Below are positions 40,629 through 50,621 of a stretch of DNA of 64,000 bases, piece after piece; within the stretch, counting starts at the first letter, position 1; every line of letters begins with the position of its first letter. This stretch comes from Kitasatospora terrestris (lineage in GTDB: Bacteria > Actinomycetota > Actinomycetes > Streptomycetales > Streptomycetaceae). The stretch lies in the NCBI RefSeq assembly GCF_039542905.1, contig NZ_BAABIS010000001.1, positions 3,844,001 to 3,908,000 of the forward strand, read 5' to 3'. The notes beneath the pieces were generated by a model. That model saw nothing but the letters and a program-made list of their open reading frames with translations, ran no database searches and was not told where the DNA came from. The translations under genes were made by a program, and so were the position numbers.

Positions 40629-42134
40629 ATGACCATGCCGGCACCTGCCACCGGGGCCCGCTCCCACCTGTTCAACGACCGGACGCTGCCCGCCTACCGG
40701 GCCGCCGTCGCCGCCGGGGTCGACCGCGTCACCCGCCGGGTCGCCACCGCCGGTCCGTTCAGCGGGATCACCCCGGACCGGCTCGGCCCCGAGATCGCGG
40801 CCGTCGACCTGGACCGGCCGCTCGGTGAAACCGGCGCCGCCCTCGACGAGTTGGAGCAGGTCTACCTGCGCGACGCGGTGTACTTCCACCACCCCCGCTA
40901 CCTGGCCCACCTCAACTGCCCGGTGGTCATCCCCGCGCTGCTCGGCGAGGCCGTGCTCAGCGCGGTCAACTCCTCGCTGGACACCTGGGACCAGAGCGCC
41001 GGCGGCACCCTGATCGAGCGCCGTCTGATCGACTGGACGGCCGACCGGATCGGCCTCGGCCCGGACGCCGACGGCGTGTTCACCAGCGGCGGCTCGCAGT
41101 CCAACTTCCAGGCCCTGCTGCTGGCTCGCGAGCAGGCGCTGGCCGCCACCGCGCTCCCCCGCCACCAGGCACTGCCGCGACTGCGGGTGCTCACCTCGCG
41201 GGCCGGACACTTCAGCGTGCAGAAGTCCGCCAAGATGCTCGGCCTCGCGCCGGACGCGGTGATCGCCGTGGAGACCGACCGCGGCCGCCGGATGCGGCCC
41301 GCCGTGCTCGCCCGCGAACTGGAGCGCTGCCGCCGCGCCGGACTCCCGGTGATGGCCGTGGTCGCCACCGCCGGCACCACCGACTTCGGCTCGATCGACC
41401 CGCTGCCCGAGATCGCCGACGCCTGCGCGCGGGCCGGCGCCCGGCTGCACGTCGACGCCGCGTACGGCTGCGGGCTGCTGGTCTCGCGCACCCGCCGCCA
41501 CCTGCTGGCCGGCATCGAACGGGCCGACTCGGTCACCGTCGACTTCCACAAGTCCTTCTTCCAGCCCGTCAGTTCCAGCGCCCTGCTGGTCCGCGACCGG
41601 ACCGTGCTGCGGCACGCCACGCACCACGCCGACTACCTCAACCCGGCCCGCGCCGCCGAGCAGCGGATCCCCAACCAGGTCGACAAGTCCGTGCAGACCA
41701 CCCGGCGCTTCGACGCGCTCAAGCTCTGGCTGACCCTGCGGGTGATGGGCGCCGACGCGGTCGGCGAACTCTTCGACCAGGTGGTCGACCGGGCCGCCGA
41801 GGCGTACGCGCTGCTCGCCGCCGACCCGCGCTTCGAGGTGGTCACCCGCTCGCAGCTGTCCACCGTGGTCTTCCGCCACCTGCCGCCCGCCGGCACCGAC
41901 CCCGCGGACGCCGACGAGGCCAACCTGCACGCCCGCCGGGCGCTGGCCGCCTCCGGCGAGGGGGTGGTGGCCGGCACCAAGGTCGACGGCCGGCACCACC
42001 TCAAGTTCACCCTGCTCAACCCGGAGACCACCACCGCGGACATCGCCCACGTCCTCGACCTGGTCGCCGGCCACGCCGAGCAGTACCTGTCCGACCAGGC
42101 CGCGGCCGCCGGACTCTGCCGCGCCGCCGGCTGA
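40629..42134 (+). CDS. desA: Lysine decarboxylase of desferrioxamine biosynthesis
   Basis: A 501-residue PLP-dependent group II decarboxylase that converts L-lysine to cadaverine, the first step of desferrioxamine formation. The PLP lysine is Lys308 in DFHKSFFQP. The cofactor-binding stretch TSGGSQSNFQALL and HVDAAYGCG support the family. ATG 40629 follows TTGGGGA; ATG 40635 is a close alternative. It heads the desABCD operon behind the 29-bp iron box. Confidence 0.95.
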   Translation: MTMPAPATGARSHLFNDRTLPAYRAAVAAGVDRVTRRVATAGPFSGITPDRLGPEIAAVDLDRPLGETGAALDELEQVYLRDAVYFHHPRYLAHLNCPVVIPALLGEAVLSAVNSSLDTWDQSAGGTLIERRLIDWTADRIGLGPDADGVFTSGGSQSNFQALLLAREQALAATALPRHQALPRLRVLTSRAGHFSVQKSAKMLGLAPDAVIAVETDRGRRMRPAVLARELERCRRAGLPVMAVVATAGTTDFGSIDPLPEIADACARAGARLHVDAAYGCGLLVSRTRRHLLAGIERADSVTVDFHKSFFQPVSSSALLVRDRTVLRHATHHADYLNPARAAEQRIPNQVDKSVQTTRRFDALKLWLTLRVMGADAVGELFDQVVDRAAEAYALLAADPRFEVVTRSQLSTVVFRHLPPAGTDPADADEANLHARRALAASGEGVVAGTKVDGRHHLKFTLLNPETTTADIAHVLDLVAGHAEQYLSDQAAAAGLCRAAG

Positions 42135-42149
42135 AAAGGACCCCCTCCC

Positions 42150-43445
42150 ATGACCACCCACGACTTCGTCGCGATCGGCCTCGGCCCGTACAACCTGGGC
42201 CTCGCCTGCCTGACCGCGCCGCTCACCGGCGAACTGGACGGCCTCTTCCTGGAGAGCCGCCCCGAGTTCTCCTGGCACCCCGGGATGCTGCTGGACTCCG
42301 CCACCCTGCAGACCCCGTTCATGGCCGACCTGGTCACCCTGGCCGACCCGACCTCGCCGTACTCCTTCCTCAACTACCTGAAGGAGAACGGGCGGCTGTA
42401 CCCGTTCTACATCCGCGAGCTGTTCTACCCGGTGCGCGCCGAGTACGACGCCTACTGCCGCTGGGCCGCCGGACGGCTGCCCGGCATCCGCTTCGGCCAG
42501 CACGTCACCCTGGTGGAGTACGACGAGCGCCGGGCGCTGTACACCGTCACCGCCGAGACCGCCGACGGCACCGTCCGCCACCGCGCCCGGCACCTGGTGC
42601 TCGGCACCGGCACCCCGCCGCACCTGCCCGAGGTCTGCCGCGGTCTCGGCGGTGACCTGCTGCACAACTCCCGCTACCTGGAGGAGAAGCAGGCGCTGCA
42701 GCGGAAGGAGTCGATCACCGTGGTGGGCAGCGGCCAGAGCGCCGCCGAGATCTACTACGACCTGCTCTCCGAGCAGGAGCAGCACGGCTACCGGCTGACC
42801 TGGGTGACCCGCTCGCCGCGCTTCTTCCCGCTGGAGTACACCAAGCTCACCCTGGAGCTGACCTCTCCCGAGTACGTGGACTACTTCCACGCACTGCCCG
42901 AGGAGACCCGCTACCGGCTGGAGTCCGAGCAGAAGGCCCTGTTCAAGGGCATCGACGCGGATCTGATCAACGCCATCCACGACCTGCTGTACCGGCGCAG
43001 CATCCACGGCCCGGTCCCGACCCGGCTGTTCACCAACTCCGAACTGCGCGCGGCCTCCTACGACGACGCCACCGGCCGCTACACCCTCGGCCTGCACCAC
43101 GCCGAGCAGGACCGCGGCTACACGGTGAGCACCGAGGGCCTGGTGCTGGCCACCGGCTACCGGCACCGCGTCCCCGAGTTCCTGGCACCGGTCCGCGACC
43201 GGATCCGGCTCGACGGGCACGGCCGCCCCGACGTGGCCCGCAACTACGCGATCGACACCACCGGGCGCGGGATCTTCCTGCAGAACGGCGGCACCCACAC
43301 CCACAGCATCACCTCGCCCGACCTCGGCATGGGCGCGTACCGCAACTCCTGGATCATCCGCGAGCTGCTCGGCCGCGAGGTCTACCCGATCGAGAAGGCC
43401 ATCGCCTACCAGGAGTTCGGCGCACCGGAAGGGCTCGTCGCATGA
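42150..43445 (+). CDS. desB: Cadaverine N-monooxygenase
   Basis: A 431-residue flavin-dependent N-hydroxylating enzyme that oxidises cadaverine to N-hydroxycadaverine with NADPH and O2. It carries [12 protein letters not shown] (FAD), [15 protein letters not shown] (NADPH) and the C-terminal [12 protein letters not shown] segment of the IucD/PvdA family. ATG 42150 follows AAAAGGAC, 15 bp after desA. It overlaps desC by 4 bases. Confidence 0.95.
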   Translation: MTTHDFVAIGLGPYNLGLACLTAPLTGELDGLFLESRPEFSWHPGMLLDSATLQTPFMADLVTLADPTSPYSFLNYLKENGRLYPFYIRELFYPVRAEYDAYCRWAAGRLPGIRFGQHVTLVEYDERRALYTVTAETADGTVRHRARHLVLGTGTPPHLPEVCRGLGGDLLHNSRYLEEKQALQRKESITVVGSGQSAAEIYYDLLSEQEQHGYRLTWVTRSPRFFPLEYTKLTLELTSPEYVDYFHALPEETRYRLESEQKALFKGIDADLINAIHDLLYRRSIHGPVPTRLFTNSELRAASYDDATGRYTLGLHHAEQDRGYTVSTEGLVLATGYRHRVPEFLAPVRDRIRLDGHGRPDVARNYAIDTTGRGIFLQNGGTHTHSITSPDLGMGAYRNSWIIRELLGREVYPIEKAIAYQEFGAPEGLVA

Positions 43446-44005
43446 CCCCGTTCAGCCTGGACCTCCCCGGCGTCGGCGAGCTCACCGTCCGTCCGCTCGA
43501 CGTCGACGCCGACGGCGCGCTGCTGCACCGCTGGGTCACCCATCCCAAAGCCGTCTACTGGATGATGCAGCAGGCCACCTTGGACGAGGTCGCCGCCGAG
43601 TACCGGGCGATCACCGGACACCCTGACCGCGACGCCTACCTGGGCCTGCACGACGGCCGCCCCGCCTTCCTGGTCGAGCGCTACGACCCCGCCCGGGTCG
43701 AACTCGCCGGCCTGTACGAGGCGCAGCCGGGCGACGTCGGCATGCACTTCCTGTGCGCGCCCGGCGACACCCCGGTGCACGGCTTCACCCGGGCCGTGAT
43801 CACCACCGTGCTGGCCTTCCTGTTCCAGGACCCGGCCACCCGCCGGGTCGTGGTCGAGCCGGACATCCGCAACACCGCCGTGCAGGCGCTCAACACCGCC
43901 GTCGGCTTCCGGGTGGTCGGGGCGGTCGCCAAGCCCGAGAAGGAAGCGCTGCTCAGCACCTGCACCCGCGCCCAGTTCACCGCCGCCACCGGAGCCCTCT
44001 CGTGA
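43442..44005 (+). CDS. desC: Acyl-CoA-dependent N-hydroxycadaverine acyltransferase
   Basis: A 187-residue GNAT-fold enzyme that acylates N-hydroxycadaverine with succinyl- or acetyl-CoA to give hydroxamates. The [20 protein letters not shown] start and [20 protein letters not shown] are typical of siderophore acyltransferases (IucB-like). Its ATG overlaps the desB stop, and its stop overlaps desD (GTGA). The GNAT part of the fusion protein at 32938 is its paralogue. Confidence 0.94.
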   Translation: MTPFSLDLPGVGELTVRPLDVDADGALLHRWVTHPKAVYWMMQQATLDEVAAEYRAITGHPDRDAYLGLHDGRPAFLVERYDPARVELAGLYEAQPGDVGMHFLCAPGDTPVHGFTRAVITTVLAFLFQDPATRRVVVEPDIRNTAVQALNTAVGFRVVGAVAKPEKEALLSTCTRAQFTAATGALS

Positions 44006-45858
44006 CCCCCGCCGCCTCGCCCATCGCCTCGTCCGCCGCTGCCTCCCCCGCCGCCGCCTCGCCCGCCGCCGCCGTGTCCTCCGCCGGGTCCCCCGTCGCC
44101 GCCGTCGGCCACCTCACCCCCGGGCTGTGGCAGCGCGCCAACCGCCACCTGGTCCGCAAGGCGCTCGCCGAGTTCTCGCACGAGCGCCTGCTCACCCCGC
44201 AGCCGCTGCCCGACGGGCGGTACGCGGTGCGCGCCGACGACGGCACGGTCGAGTACCGCTTCGCCGCCCGGCTGCGCGCCCTGGACCACTGGCAGATCGA
44301 CCCCGGGTCCATCACCCGGCACCGGGGCGAGCAGGAACTGCCGCTGGACGCCGTCGACCTCTGCCTGGAGCTGCGGTCGTCGCTGGGCCTGTCGGACGAG
44401 ATCCTCCCGGTCTACCTGGAAGAGATCTCCGCCACCCTGGCCGGCGCCGCGGACAAGCTCTCCCGGCCGCAGCCCACCGCCGCCGAGCTGGCCCGCGCCG
44501 ACTTCCAGACCATTGAGGCCGCGATGACCGAGGGCCACCCCGGCTTCGTCGCCAACAACGGCCGGATCGGCTTCGGCGTGGACGACCACCACCGGTACGC
44601 GCCGGAGGCCGCCGCGCCGGTCCGGCTGGTCTGGCTGGCCGCCCACCGCGAGCACGCCACCTTCACCTGCGGCGCCGACCTCTCCTACTCCGCCCTGATG
44701 CGCGCCGAGTTGGGCGAGGCCCAGCTCGACCGGTTCGCCGGGCGGCTGACCGGCCTCGGCCTGGACCCGGACGACTACCTGCTGCTGCCCGTGCACCCCT
44801 GGCAGTGGTGGAACAAGCTCTCCGTCACCTTCGCCGGGGAGCTGGCCACCCGCCGCCTGGTCTGCCTCGGCGAGGGCGAGGACCGGTACCGGGCGCAGCA
44901 GTCGATCCGCACCTTCTTCAACCTCGACCACCCCTCCAAGCACTACGTGAAGACCGCCATCTCGGTCCTCAACATGGGCTTCATGCGCGGGCTGTCGGCC
45001 GCGTACATGGAGGCCACCCCGGCGATCAACGACTGGCTGGCCCGGCTGATCGAGAGCGACGAGGTGCTGCGCGGCACCGGGCTGACGATCATCCGGGAGC
45101 ACGCGGCGATCGGGTACCGGCACCGCCAGTTCGAGGCGGCGACCGACCGGTACTCGCCGTACCGCAAGATGCTCGCCGCGCTGTGGCGGGAGAGCCCGGT
45201 GCCCGCGCTGGCACCCGGGGAGCGGCTGGCCACCATGGCCTCGCTGCTGCACGTGGACGCCGCCGGCGACGGGGTCGCCGCCGCGCTGGTCGAGCGGTCC
45301 GGGCTGGCTCCCGAGGTGTGGCTGCGCCGCTACCTGGACGCCTACCTGACCCCGCTGCTGCACTGCTTCTACGCCTACGACCTGGCGTTCATGCCGCACG
45401 GCGAGAACACCGTCCTGGTGCTGGACGAGTCGGGCGCGGTGGTCCGGGCGGTGTTCAAGGACATCGCCGAGGAGATCGTGGTGATGGATCCGCTGGCCGT
45501 CCTGCCGCCCGCGGTGCAGCGGGTCCGGGCCGCGGTGCCGGACGAGCTGAAGCTGCTGTCGGTCTTCACCGACGTCTTCGACTGCTTCTTCCGCTACCTG
45601 AGCGCGCTGCTCGACGAGGCCGGGGTGCTCGACGAGGAGGCCTTCTGGCGCACGGTCGCCGCCTGCGCGGCCGACTACCGCGACTCGGTGCCGCACCTGG
45701 CGGAGAAGTTCGAGCGCTTCGACCTGTTCGCCGCCGAGTTCCCGCTCTCCTGCCTCAACCGGCTCCAACTGCGCGACAACCGGCAGATGGTGGACCTGGC
45801 CGACCCGTCCGCCGCGCTCCAATTGGTCGGCACCCTGCGCAACCCGATCGCCCCCTGA
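44002..45858 (+). CDS. desD: NIS siderophore synthetase
   Basis: A 618-residue IucA/IucC-type synthetase that uses ATP to join and close N-hydroxy-N-succinylcadaverine units into desferrioxamine. Family motifs include EGHPGFVANNGRIGFG, HPWQWWNKL, SIRTFFNLDHPSKHYVKTA and MPHGENTVLVL. The protein begins with about 35 Ala/Ser/Pro residues not typical of DesD; GTG 44002 is chosen for the GTGA overlap, and a start further in is possible. Last gene of the des operon. Confidence 0.95.
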   Translation: MTPAASPIASSAAASPAAASPAAAVSSAGSPVAAVGHLTPGLWQRANRHLVRKALAEFSHERLLTPQPLPDGRYAVRADDGTVEYRFAARLRALDHWQIDPGSITRHRGEQELPLDAVDLCLELRSSLGLSDEILPVYLEEISATLAGAADKLSRPQPTAAELARADFQTIEAAMTEGHPGFVANNGRIGFGVDDHHRYAPEAAAPVRLVWLAAHREHATFTCGADLSYSALMRAELGEAQLDRFAGRLTGLGLDPDDYLLLPVHPWQWWNKLSVTFAGELATRRLVCLGEGEDRYRAQQSIRTFFNLDHPSKHYVKTAISVLNMGFMRGLSAAYMEATPAINDWLARLIESDEVLRGTGLTIIREHAAIGYRHRQFEAATDRYSPYRKMLAALWRESPVPALAPGERLATMASLLHVDAAGDGVAAALVERSGLAPEVWLRRYLDAYLTPLLHCFYAYDLAFMPHGENTVLVLDESGAVVRAVFKDIAEEIVVMDPLAVLPPAVQRVRAAVPDELKLLSVFTDVFDCFFRYLSALLDEAGVLDEEAFWRTVAACAADYRDSVPHLAEKFERFDLFAAEFPLSCLNRLQLRDNRQMVDLADPSAALQLVGTLRNPIAP

Positions 45859-45862
45859 CGTT

Positions 45863-45901
45863 CTATCGCCTGATAGTCGCTATTGCGCATAGCATGCAAT
45901 A
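45863..45901. promoter_or_regulatory. Two palindromes in the sodF promoter region
   Basis: CTATC-GCCT-GATAG (45863-45876) and TATTGC-N9-GCAATA (45881-45901) lie 51-89 bp ahead of the superoxide dismutase start, in an AT-rich patch. Streptomyces Fe-SOD genes are known to be repressed by nickel-bound Nur. These repeats could be its site, but the half-site orientation does not match the Nur box as I recall it (tGCaa-n5-ttGCa). Confidence 0.5.
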
Positions 45902-45951
45902 GTGTGGGTCGGGCGTGATGATCAACGTCTGTCGAAAGGGGCCGTGTCCCG

Positions 45952-46554
45952 ATGGGCACCTACTCGCTGCCTGACCTGCCGTACGACTACTCCGCGCTGG
46001 AGCGCGCGATGTCGGCGGAGATCCTCGAACTCCACCACTCCAAGCACCACGCGGCGTACGTCAAGGGCGCCAACGACACCGTCGACCAGCTCGCCGAGGC
46101 CCGCGACAAGGGGCAGTTCGGCGGGCTGGTCGGCCTGCAGAAGACGCTCGCCTTCCACCTCTCCGGCCACGTGCTGCACTCGCTGTTCTGGCAGAACCTC
46201 TCCCCCGAGGGCGGCGACCGCCCCGAGGGCGACCTCGCCGACGCGATCGGCGAGCACTTCGGCTCCTTCGACGCCTTCCGGCAGCAGCTCACCGCCGCCA
46301 CCGTCGGCGTCCAGGGCAGCGGCTGGGGCATCCTCTCCTGGGAACCGCTGGGCCGGCGCCTGATCGTCGAGCAGGTCTACGACCACCACGGCAACGTCGG
46401 CCAGGGCACCACCCCGCTGCTCGCCTTCGACGCCTGGGAGCACGCGTACTACCTGCAGTACCGCAACGTCCGCCCCGACTACGTCGAGCGGCTCTGGGAC
46501 GTGGTCAATTGGCAGGACGTGGCGTCCCGCTACACCGCCGCCGTCCAGGCCTGA
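45952..46554 (+). CDS. sodF: Iron-type superoxide dismutase
   Basis: A 200-residue Fe/Mn-family SOD that converts superoxide to O2 and H2O2 in the cytoplasm. Metal ligands are in [26 protein letters not shown], and [12 protein letters not shown]. The GWGIL/QGSGWG region and the overall length match the Streptomyces Fe-Zn enzyme rather than the nickel SOD. ATG 45952 has AAAGGGG 11-17 bases upstream. It directly follows the des operon. Confidence 0.92.
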   Translation: MGTYSLPDLPYDYSALERAMSAEILELHHSKHHAAYVKGANDTVDQLAEARDKGQFGGLVGLQKTLAFHLSGHVLHSLFWQNLSPEGGDRPEGDLADAIGEHFGSFDAFRQQLTAATVGVQGSGWGILSWEPLGRRLIVEQVYDHHGNVGQGTTPLLAFDAWEHAYYLQYRNVRPDYVERLWDVVNWQDVASRYTAAVQA

Positions 46555-46626
46555 CCACCCACGGCCGGCCCGCCGCATCCCCCCGGCGCGGCGGGGCCCC
46601 CGGCCGTCTCCCCGGATATACAGAAA

Positions 46627-46655
46627 CGGTCCGGTCGGAATATCCGACCGGACCG
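46627..46655. terminator. Bidirectional hairpin between sodF and tRNA-Thr
   Basis: CGGTCCGGTCGGA pairs exactly with TCCGACCGGACCG with a 3-base loop. It lies after sodF and after the 3' end of the leftward tRNA, so it may end both transcripts. Confidence 0.8.
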
Positions 46656-46662
46656 GTTCTCC

Positions 46663-46739
46663 TGGAGCCGCCTGCGGGATTCGAACCCGCGACCTACGCA
46701 TTACGAGTGCGTTGCTCTGGCCAACTGAGCTAAGGCGGC
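46663..46739 (-). tRNA. tRNA-Thr (anticodon CGT)
   Basis: A complete cloverleaf: acceptor GCCGCCT/AGGCGGC, D-arm GCTCAGTTGGCCAGAGC, anticodon stem ACGCA/TGCGT with loop CTCGTAA, T-arm GCGGGTTCGAATCCCGC. The anticodon CGT reads ACG (Thr). The CCA end is encoded (46663-46665). It is transcribed leftward. Confidence 0.96.
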
Positions 46740-46831
46740 GCCGCCGCCGGATCGCCCGACCGCGTGGGTCGAGGATCGCATCGGCAACGCGGGCCAGTCT
46801 ACACAGTTTCGGGCGCCGGTCCGCACACGGC

Positions 46832-47482
46832 TCAGGCGGAGGAGACGGCCAGCTTGGCGGCGAAGCCGGCGAAGAGGACGGCGACGCCGCTGGTGAGGCC
46901 TGCGGAGAGGCGCTTGCGGCGGTGGAAGGCGGCGGCGAGCGTGGTGCCGGCGAAGATCAGCAGCGAGAGGTAGAGCACGCTGAAGGTCTGCAGGATGCCG
47001 CCGAGCAGCGCGAAGGAGAGGGCGGGGGCGCCGTACGTCGGGTCGACGAACTGGGTGAAGAAGGAGAGCAGGAAGAGGATCGCCTTGGGGTTGAGCAGGC
47101 TGATCACCAGTGCCCGGCGGAACGGCTTCTCGCCGTCCTCGACGACGGCTTCGACCGAGGGCGCGGCGGGGGCGCGGTGTTCGCGCCAGAGCTGCCGGGC
47201 GGCGCGGAGCATGCCGAGGCCGATCCAGAGCAGGTACGCGGCGCCGCCGAACTTCACGACGGCGAAGACGGCCGGGTTGGCTTCGAGGAGGGAGGAGGCG
47301 CCGAGGGCGGTGAGGCTGATGAGGGTGAAGTCGCCGACGAAAACGCCGGCGGCGGCCCGGTAGCCGATGCTGATGCCCTTGCGGGCGGCCACCGAGAGCA
47401 CGTACAGGGAGTTGGGGCCGGGCAGCAGGACGATGACCAGGGCGCCGAGGACGTACGTGGTCAGGTCGTTGACTCCGAGCAC
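46832..47482 (-). CDS. LysE/LeuE-family amino-acid exporter
   Basis: A 216-residue membrane protein of about six helices that would export an amino acid or small metabolite. It starts VLGVNDLTTYVLGALVIVLLPGPNSLYVLS, in part by pattern, with the PGPN motif of the LysE family, and has LLNPKAILFLLSFF in the middle. GTG 47482 follows AGGAG seven bases upstream. It resembles leucine exporters (LeuE), but the substrate is not fixed by sequence. Confidence 0.9.
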   Translation of the reverse strand: MLGVNDLTTYVLGALVIVLLPGPNSLYVLSVAARKGISIGYRAAAGVFVGDFTLISLTALGASSLLEANPAVFAVVKFGGAAYLLWIGLGMLRAARQLWREHRAPAAPSVEAVVEDGEKPFRRALVISLLNPKAILFLLSFFTQFVDPTYGAPALSFALLGGILQTFSVLYLSLLIFAGTTLAAAFHRRKRLSAGLTSGVAVLFAGFAAKLAVSSA

Positions 47483-47585
47483 GGTGGGCTCCTAGCGGGA
47501 CGAAGCGGCGTGGGGGATGCGCCATCGTATCCGCCAGGGCCGTCCACCCGAAACGGTCATGACCGCGGTCGGGCCGTGACCGTGT

Positions 47586-49178
47586 TCACTTGGCGCAGCG
47601 GGTGCCGTTGGCGGGGGCTTCGCCGCCGAGCAGGTAGCGGTTGACGGCGTTGTCGATGCAGGTGCTGCGGCGCCCGTACGCGGTGTGGCCGTCGCCGTCG
47701 TAGGTGAGCAGCCGGCCGGACTCCAGCTGGGCGGCGAGGGACTTGGCCCAGGCGTAGGGGGTGGCAGGGTCGCGGGTGGTGCCGACGACGACGATCGGGG
47801 AGGCGCCGGCGGCGCGGATGGTGTGGGGGGCACCGGTGGCCTTGGTGGGCCAGTAGGCGCAGCCGAGGGCCATCCAGGCCATGTCGCGGCCGAAGTGGGC
47901 GGAGGCCTGCTCGAAGTCGGGGACGGCCTGCTGGACGGCGGCCGGGTCGGCGAAGGGGGCGGGCAGGTCGAGGCAGTTGACGGCCATGTTGGCGAACATC
48001 AGGTTGGGGTAGCTGCCGTCGGACGAGCGCTCGTAGTAGTCGTCGGAGAGCCGGAGCAGCGCGCTGCCGTCGCCGGCCTTGGCGGTGGTGAGGGCTTCGC
48101 GCAGGGTGTGCCAGAGCGACTCGGAGTACATCGCCTGGATGACGCCGGTGGTGGCCATCGACTCGGTGAGGACCCGGTCGGACTCGGTGCCGAGCGGCTT
48201 GGCGTCGATCTGCCGGAAGAGCGCGGTGAGCTGCTGGCCGGCTTCCTTCTCGGAGCGGCCGAGCGGGCAGTCGTCGCGCTTGGCGCAGTCGGCGGCGAAG
48301 GCGGCCCAGGCGGTCTCGAAGCCGCCGGCCTGGGTGCGGTTGCCGGCCCGGGAGTCGAGCGAGGGGTCGACGGCGCCGTCGAGGACCATCCGGCCGACGT
48401 TGCCGGGGAAGAGCCCGGCGTAGGTGGCGCCGAGGAAGGTGCCGTAGGACTTGCCGAGGTAGTTGAGCTTGGCGTCGCCGACCAGGGCGCGCAGGACGTC
48501 CATGTCGCGGGCGGCCTCGACGGTCGAGACGTGGCCGATGAGCTCGCCGGACTCCTGCTGGCAGGCGGCGGCGAACTCCTTGTCGGCGGCGACCAGCGCG
48601 TCGATCTCGGCCTGGTCGTCGGGGGTGATGTCGACGGCGGTGTAGGCGTCCATCCGGGGGCCGCTGAGGCAGCTGACGGGGGTGGATTCGCCGACGCCGC
48701 GCGGGTCGAGGCCGACCAGGTCGTACGAGGAGCGCACGCCGGGGTCGGCGGCGCGGGCGGCGTTCTGCACGTAGTCGACGGCGGAGCCGCCGGGGCCGCC
48801 GGGGTTCATCAGCAGGGAGCCGAGCCGGTGCGCGGGGTCGGTGGCGGTCTTGCGGATCGCCGAGAGGGTGATCTCGCGGCGGTCGGGGTGCTCGTAGTCG
48901 AGCGGCACCTTGAAGGTGGTGCACTCGAAGTCGCCGCGGCAGTTCTGCCAGCTGAGCTTCTGCGCGTAGTAGGTGGCGAGCGCGGCGGGGGTACCGGCGG
49001 GGAGCGGCTGCAGCGGGGCGGCGCCGGGGGCACCGGCGGCGGTGGAGCCGGAGACGGCGTCCGAGGACGCGCCGGCGGTGGAGCCCGTGGTGGAGCCTGC
49101 GGTGCATCCGGCGAGCAGCAGCACGGCCAGCGCGGCGACCGGCGCGAAACGGCGGGACCGGTACTGGCCAGCACGCAT
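47586..49178 (-). CDS. Secreted alpha/beta-hydrolase lipoprotein (SlpD/tripeptidyl aminopeptidase type)
   Basis: A 530-residue lipoprotein hydrolase. The signal peptide ends in lipobox LLLAGC. The catalytic residues are seen in LGKSYGTFLG (Ser), VVGTTRDPATP (Asp) and YDGDGHTAYG (His). The oxyanion region NPGGPGGS fits the Streptomyces tripeptidyl aminopeptidase/SlpD-SlpE family (S33), which trims peptides outside the cell. The C-terminal cap has conserved cysteines (VNCLDLP, LGCAYWP, STCIDNAVN). ATG 49178 follows GAGGGGAG. Confidence 0.92.
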   Translation of the reverse strand: MRAGQYRSRRFAPVAALAVLLLAGCTAGSTTGSTAGASSDAVSGSTAAGAPGAAPLQPLPAGTPAALATYYAQKLSWQNCRGDFECTTFKVPLDYEHPDRREITLSAIRKTATDPAHRLGSLLMNPGGPGGSAVDYVQNAARAADPGVRSSYDLVGLDPRGVGESTPVSCLSGPRMDAYTAVDITPDDQAEIDALVAADKEFAAACQQESGELIGHVSTVEAARDMDVLRALVGDAKLNYLGKSYGTFLGATYAGLFPGNVGRMVLDGAVDPSLDSRAGNRTQAGGFETAWAAFAADCAKRDDCPLGRSEKEAGQQLTALFRQIDAKPLGTESDRVLTESMATTGVIQAMYSESLWHTLREALTTAKAGDGSALLRLSDDYYERSSDGSYPNLMFANMAVNCLDLPAPFADPAAVQQAVPDFEQASAHFGRDMAWMALGCAYWPTKATGAPHTIRAAGASPIVVVGTTRDPATPYAWAKSLAAQLESGRLLTYDGDGHTAYGRRSTCIDNAVNRYLLGGEAPANGTRCAK

Positions 49179-49258
49179 CTGTGGTTCTCCCCTCGGACGC
49201 CGGGACCCGGCGCAGGACGCCGGTTCCCGGCTCAGCCGAGCCTAGCTGGCGGGAGCTG

Positions 49259-50374
49259 TCACGAGGGCTTGGCCAGGCTCTCGGCCAGCGACTGCACCGC
49301 CACCCGGACCAGTCGCAGCCGTTCCCGCTGCGGGGTGTAGTCCTGGACGAGGTCGGAGATCCGGACGTCCGCGGCCTTGGCCCGACCGCCGCCGGCCTTC
49401 AGCGCGGACTGGAGGCGGCGGGCGTCGGTCAGTCCGGCGGTGTCGCCCTTGGCGGCGGCGAGGAGCAGCCGGGCTCCGCTGGTGCCGGGGGCCTCGGCGG
49501 CGGCCTGGGTGAGCGCCGCCGGGTCGTAACGGCCGGAGACCGCGGCGGCCGCGCCGTACAGGTCGGGGCGGGCCAGGCCGGCGGCGGCCGCGCAGGGGGC
49601 TCCGCTCTCGACGCCGAGGGCGCCCCAGCCGCCTGGCCCGGCCGGCAGGGTGCGGAAGGCGGCGACGACGGCGGTGCGCAGCGCGGCGTCGTCGGCGATG
49701 GCCTGGGGGGCGGCGGCGACCAGTTCGCACGGCTGCCCGGTGCCGCTGGGCGGCTCGGGGGCGACCACGACGAACGGGCGGGAGCGGCCCAGCTTCACCG
49801 CCGAGGCGACGCCGTCGAAGAGGTCCGGCAGGTCGGCGTCGGCGGTCTTCCCGGCGGTGCCGGAGTGCACCACGATCACCGGGAAGCGGGCCTTGGCGTC
49901 CTTCTTGTACTCGGCCGGCAGCCAGACCCGGACGGTCCGCGGCCGACCGTCCGGTCCGGAGACGGTGCCCTGCAGCAGTTCGCCCTCGGCGGGGCTGCCG
50001 ACGGGCGCGAACTGGGTGATCACCGGCGGCACCTCCGACGTCCCCGCGGCCGTCCCCGCGGCGGTTCCGGTGCCGTCGGCGGACGGCTCGGGCGGCGCGG
50101 CCGGCCGGGGTGCGGCGGCGGCCCGGAGCTGCTCGGCGTCCAGCCCGCCGCCGAGCGGACGTCCGCCCACCAGCAGCGCGACGCCGAGTCCGGTCACGCA
50201 GAGCAGGCACAGTCCGGCGGCTCCCGCCCGGACCAGCATCGGGCGGGCCTCGGCGACGAGTTCGTACGTGCGGGCGGCCCGGAGGTCACGCCAGCGGAGC
50301 CATGCGGAACGGGCGGCCCAGCAGCCGACGGCGACCGCGATCAACAAGGGGACGACGAGGATCGGACGGGACAT
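49259..50374 (-). CDS. Membrane-anchored esterase-like protein
   Basis: A 371-residue protein with two N-terminal membrane segments (residues ~4-22 and ~50-70), a Pro-rich linker, and an external esterase/alpha-beta-hydrolase-like domain (LQGTVSGPDGRPRTVRVWLPAEY, FPVIVVHSG). The usual nucleophile elbow GxSxG is not clear; the matching place reads GVESGAP, so activity is doubtful. It lies 80 bp from the secreted hydrolase gene in the same direction. ATG 50372-50374 follows GGAGG. Confidence 0.78.
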   Translation of the reverse strand: MSRPILVVPLLIAVAVGCWAARSAWLRWRDLRAARTYELVAEARPMLVRAGAAGLCLLCVTGLGVALLVGGRPLGGGLDAEQLRAAAAPRPAAPPEPSADGTGTAAGTAAGTSEVPPVITQFAPVGSPAEGELLQGTVSGPDGRPRTVRVWLPAEYKKDAKARFPVIVVHSGTAGKTADADLPDLFDGVASAVKLGRSRPFVVVAPEPPSGTGQPCELVAAAPQAIADDAALRTAVVAAFRTLPAGPGGWGALGVESGAPCAAAAGLARPDLYGAAAAVSGRYDPAALTQAAAEAPGTSGARLLLAAAKGDTAGLTDARRLQSALKAGGGRAKAADVRISDLVQDYTPQRERLRLVRVAVQSLAESLAKPS

Positions 50375-50621
50375 GGCGCACCACCTCGGAGGAGGGACGG
50401 GCTGCCGGACACGGCGGGCTTGGCTGGCCTGGCGGGCTCAGTCCACAGGGTGCACAACGTGTCGCCCCGGGAGCTCCGGGCCGTACGGGCGGCGCCCGAC
50501 GTTCACTCGAACGAGCGTCTTCCCGGCGCGCCGTCCGACGACCGATCAGACCCGCGCGGGGGCAGCCGGGTTCCGTCGGCGTCCGGCAGGCCGGCGCAGG
50601 AAAAAGGCGGGGCGGAGTGGT

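Noticed and set aside
50375..50621. LexA-type SOS box (GTTC-N4-GAAC near 50508) ahead of the esterase-like gene
   Set aside because: The half-sites are in the reverse order to the actinobacterial GAAC-N4-GTTC box, so it is not a match. The rest of this 247-bp gap shows nothing else.
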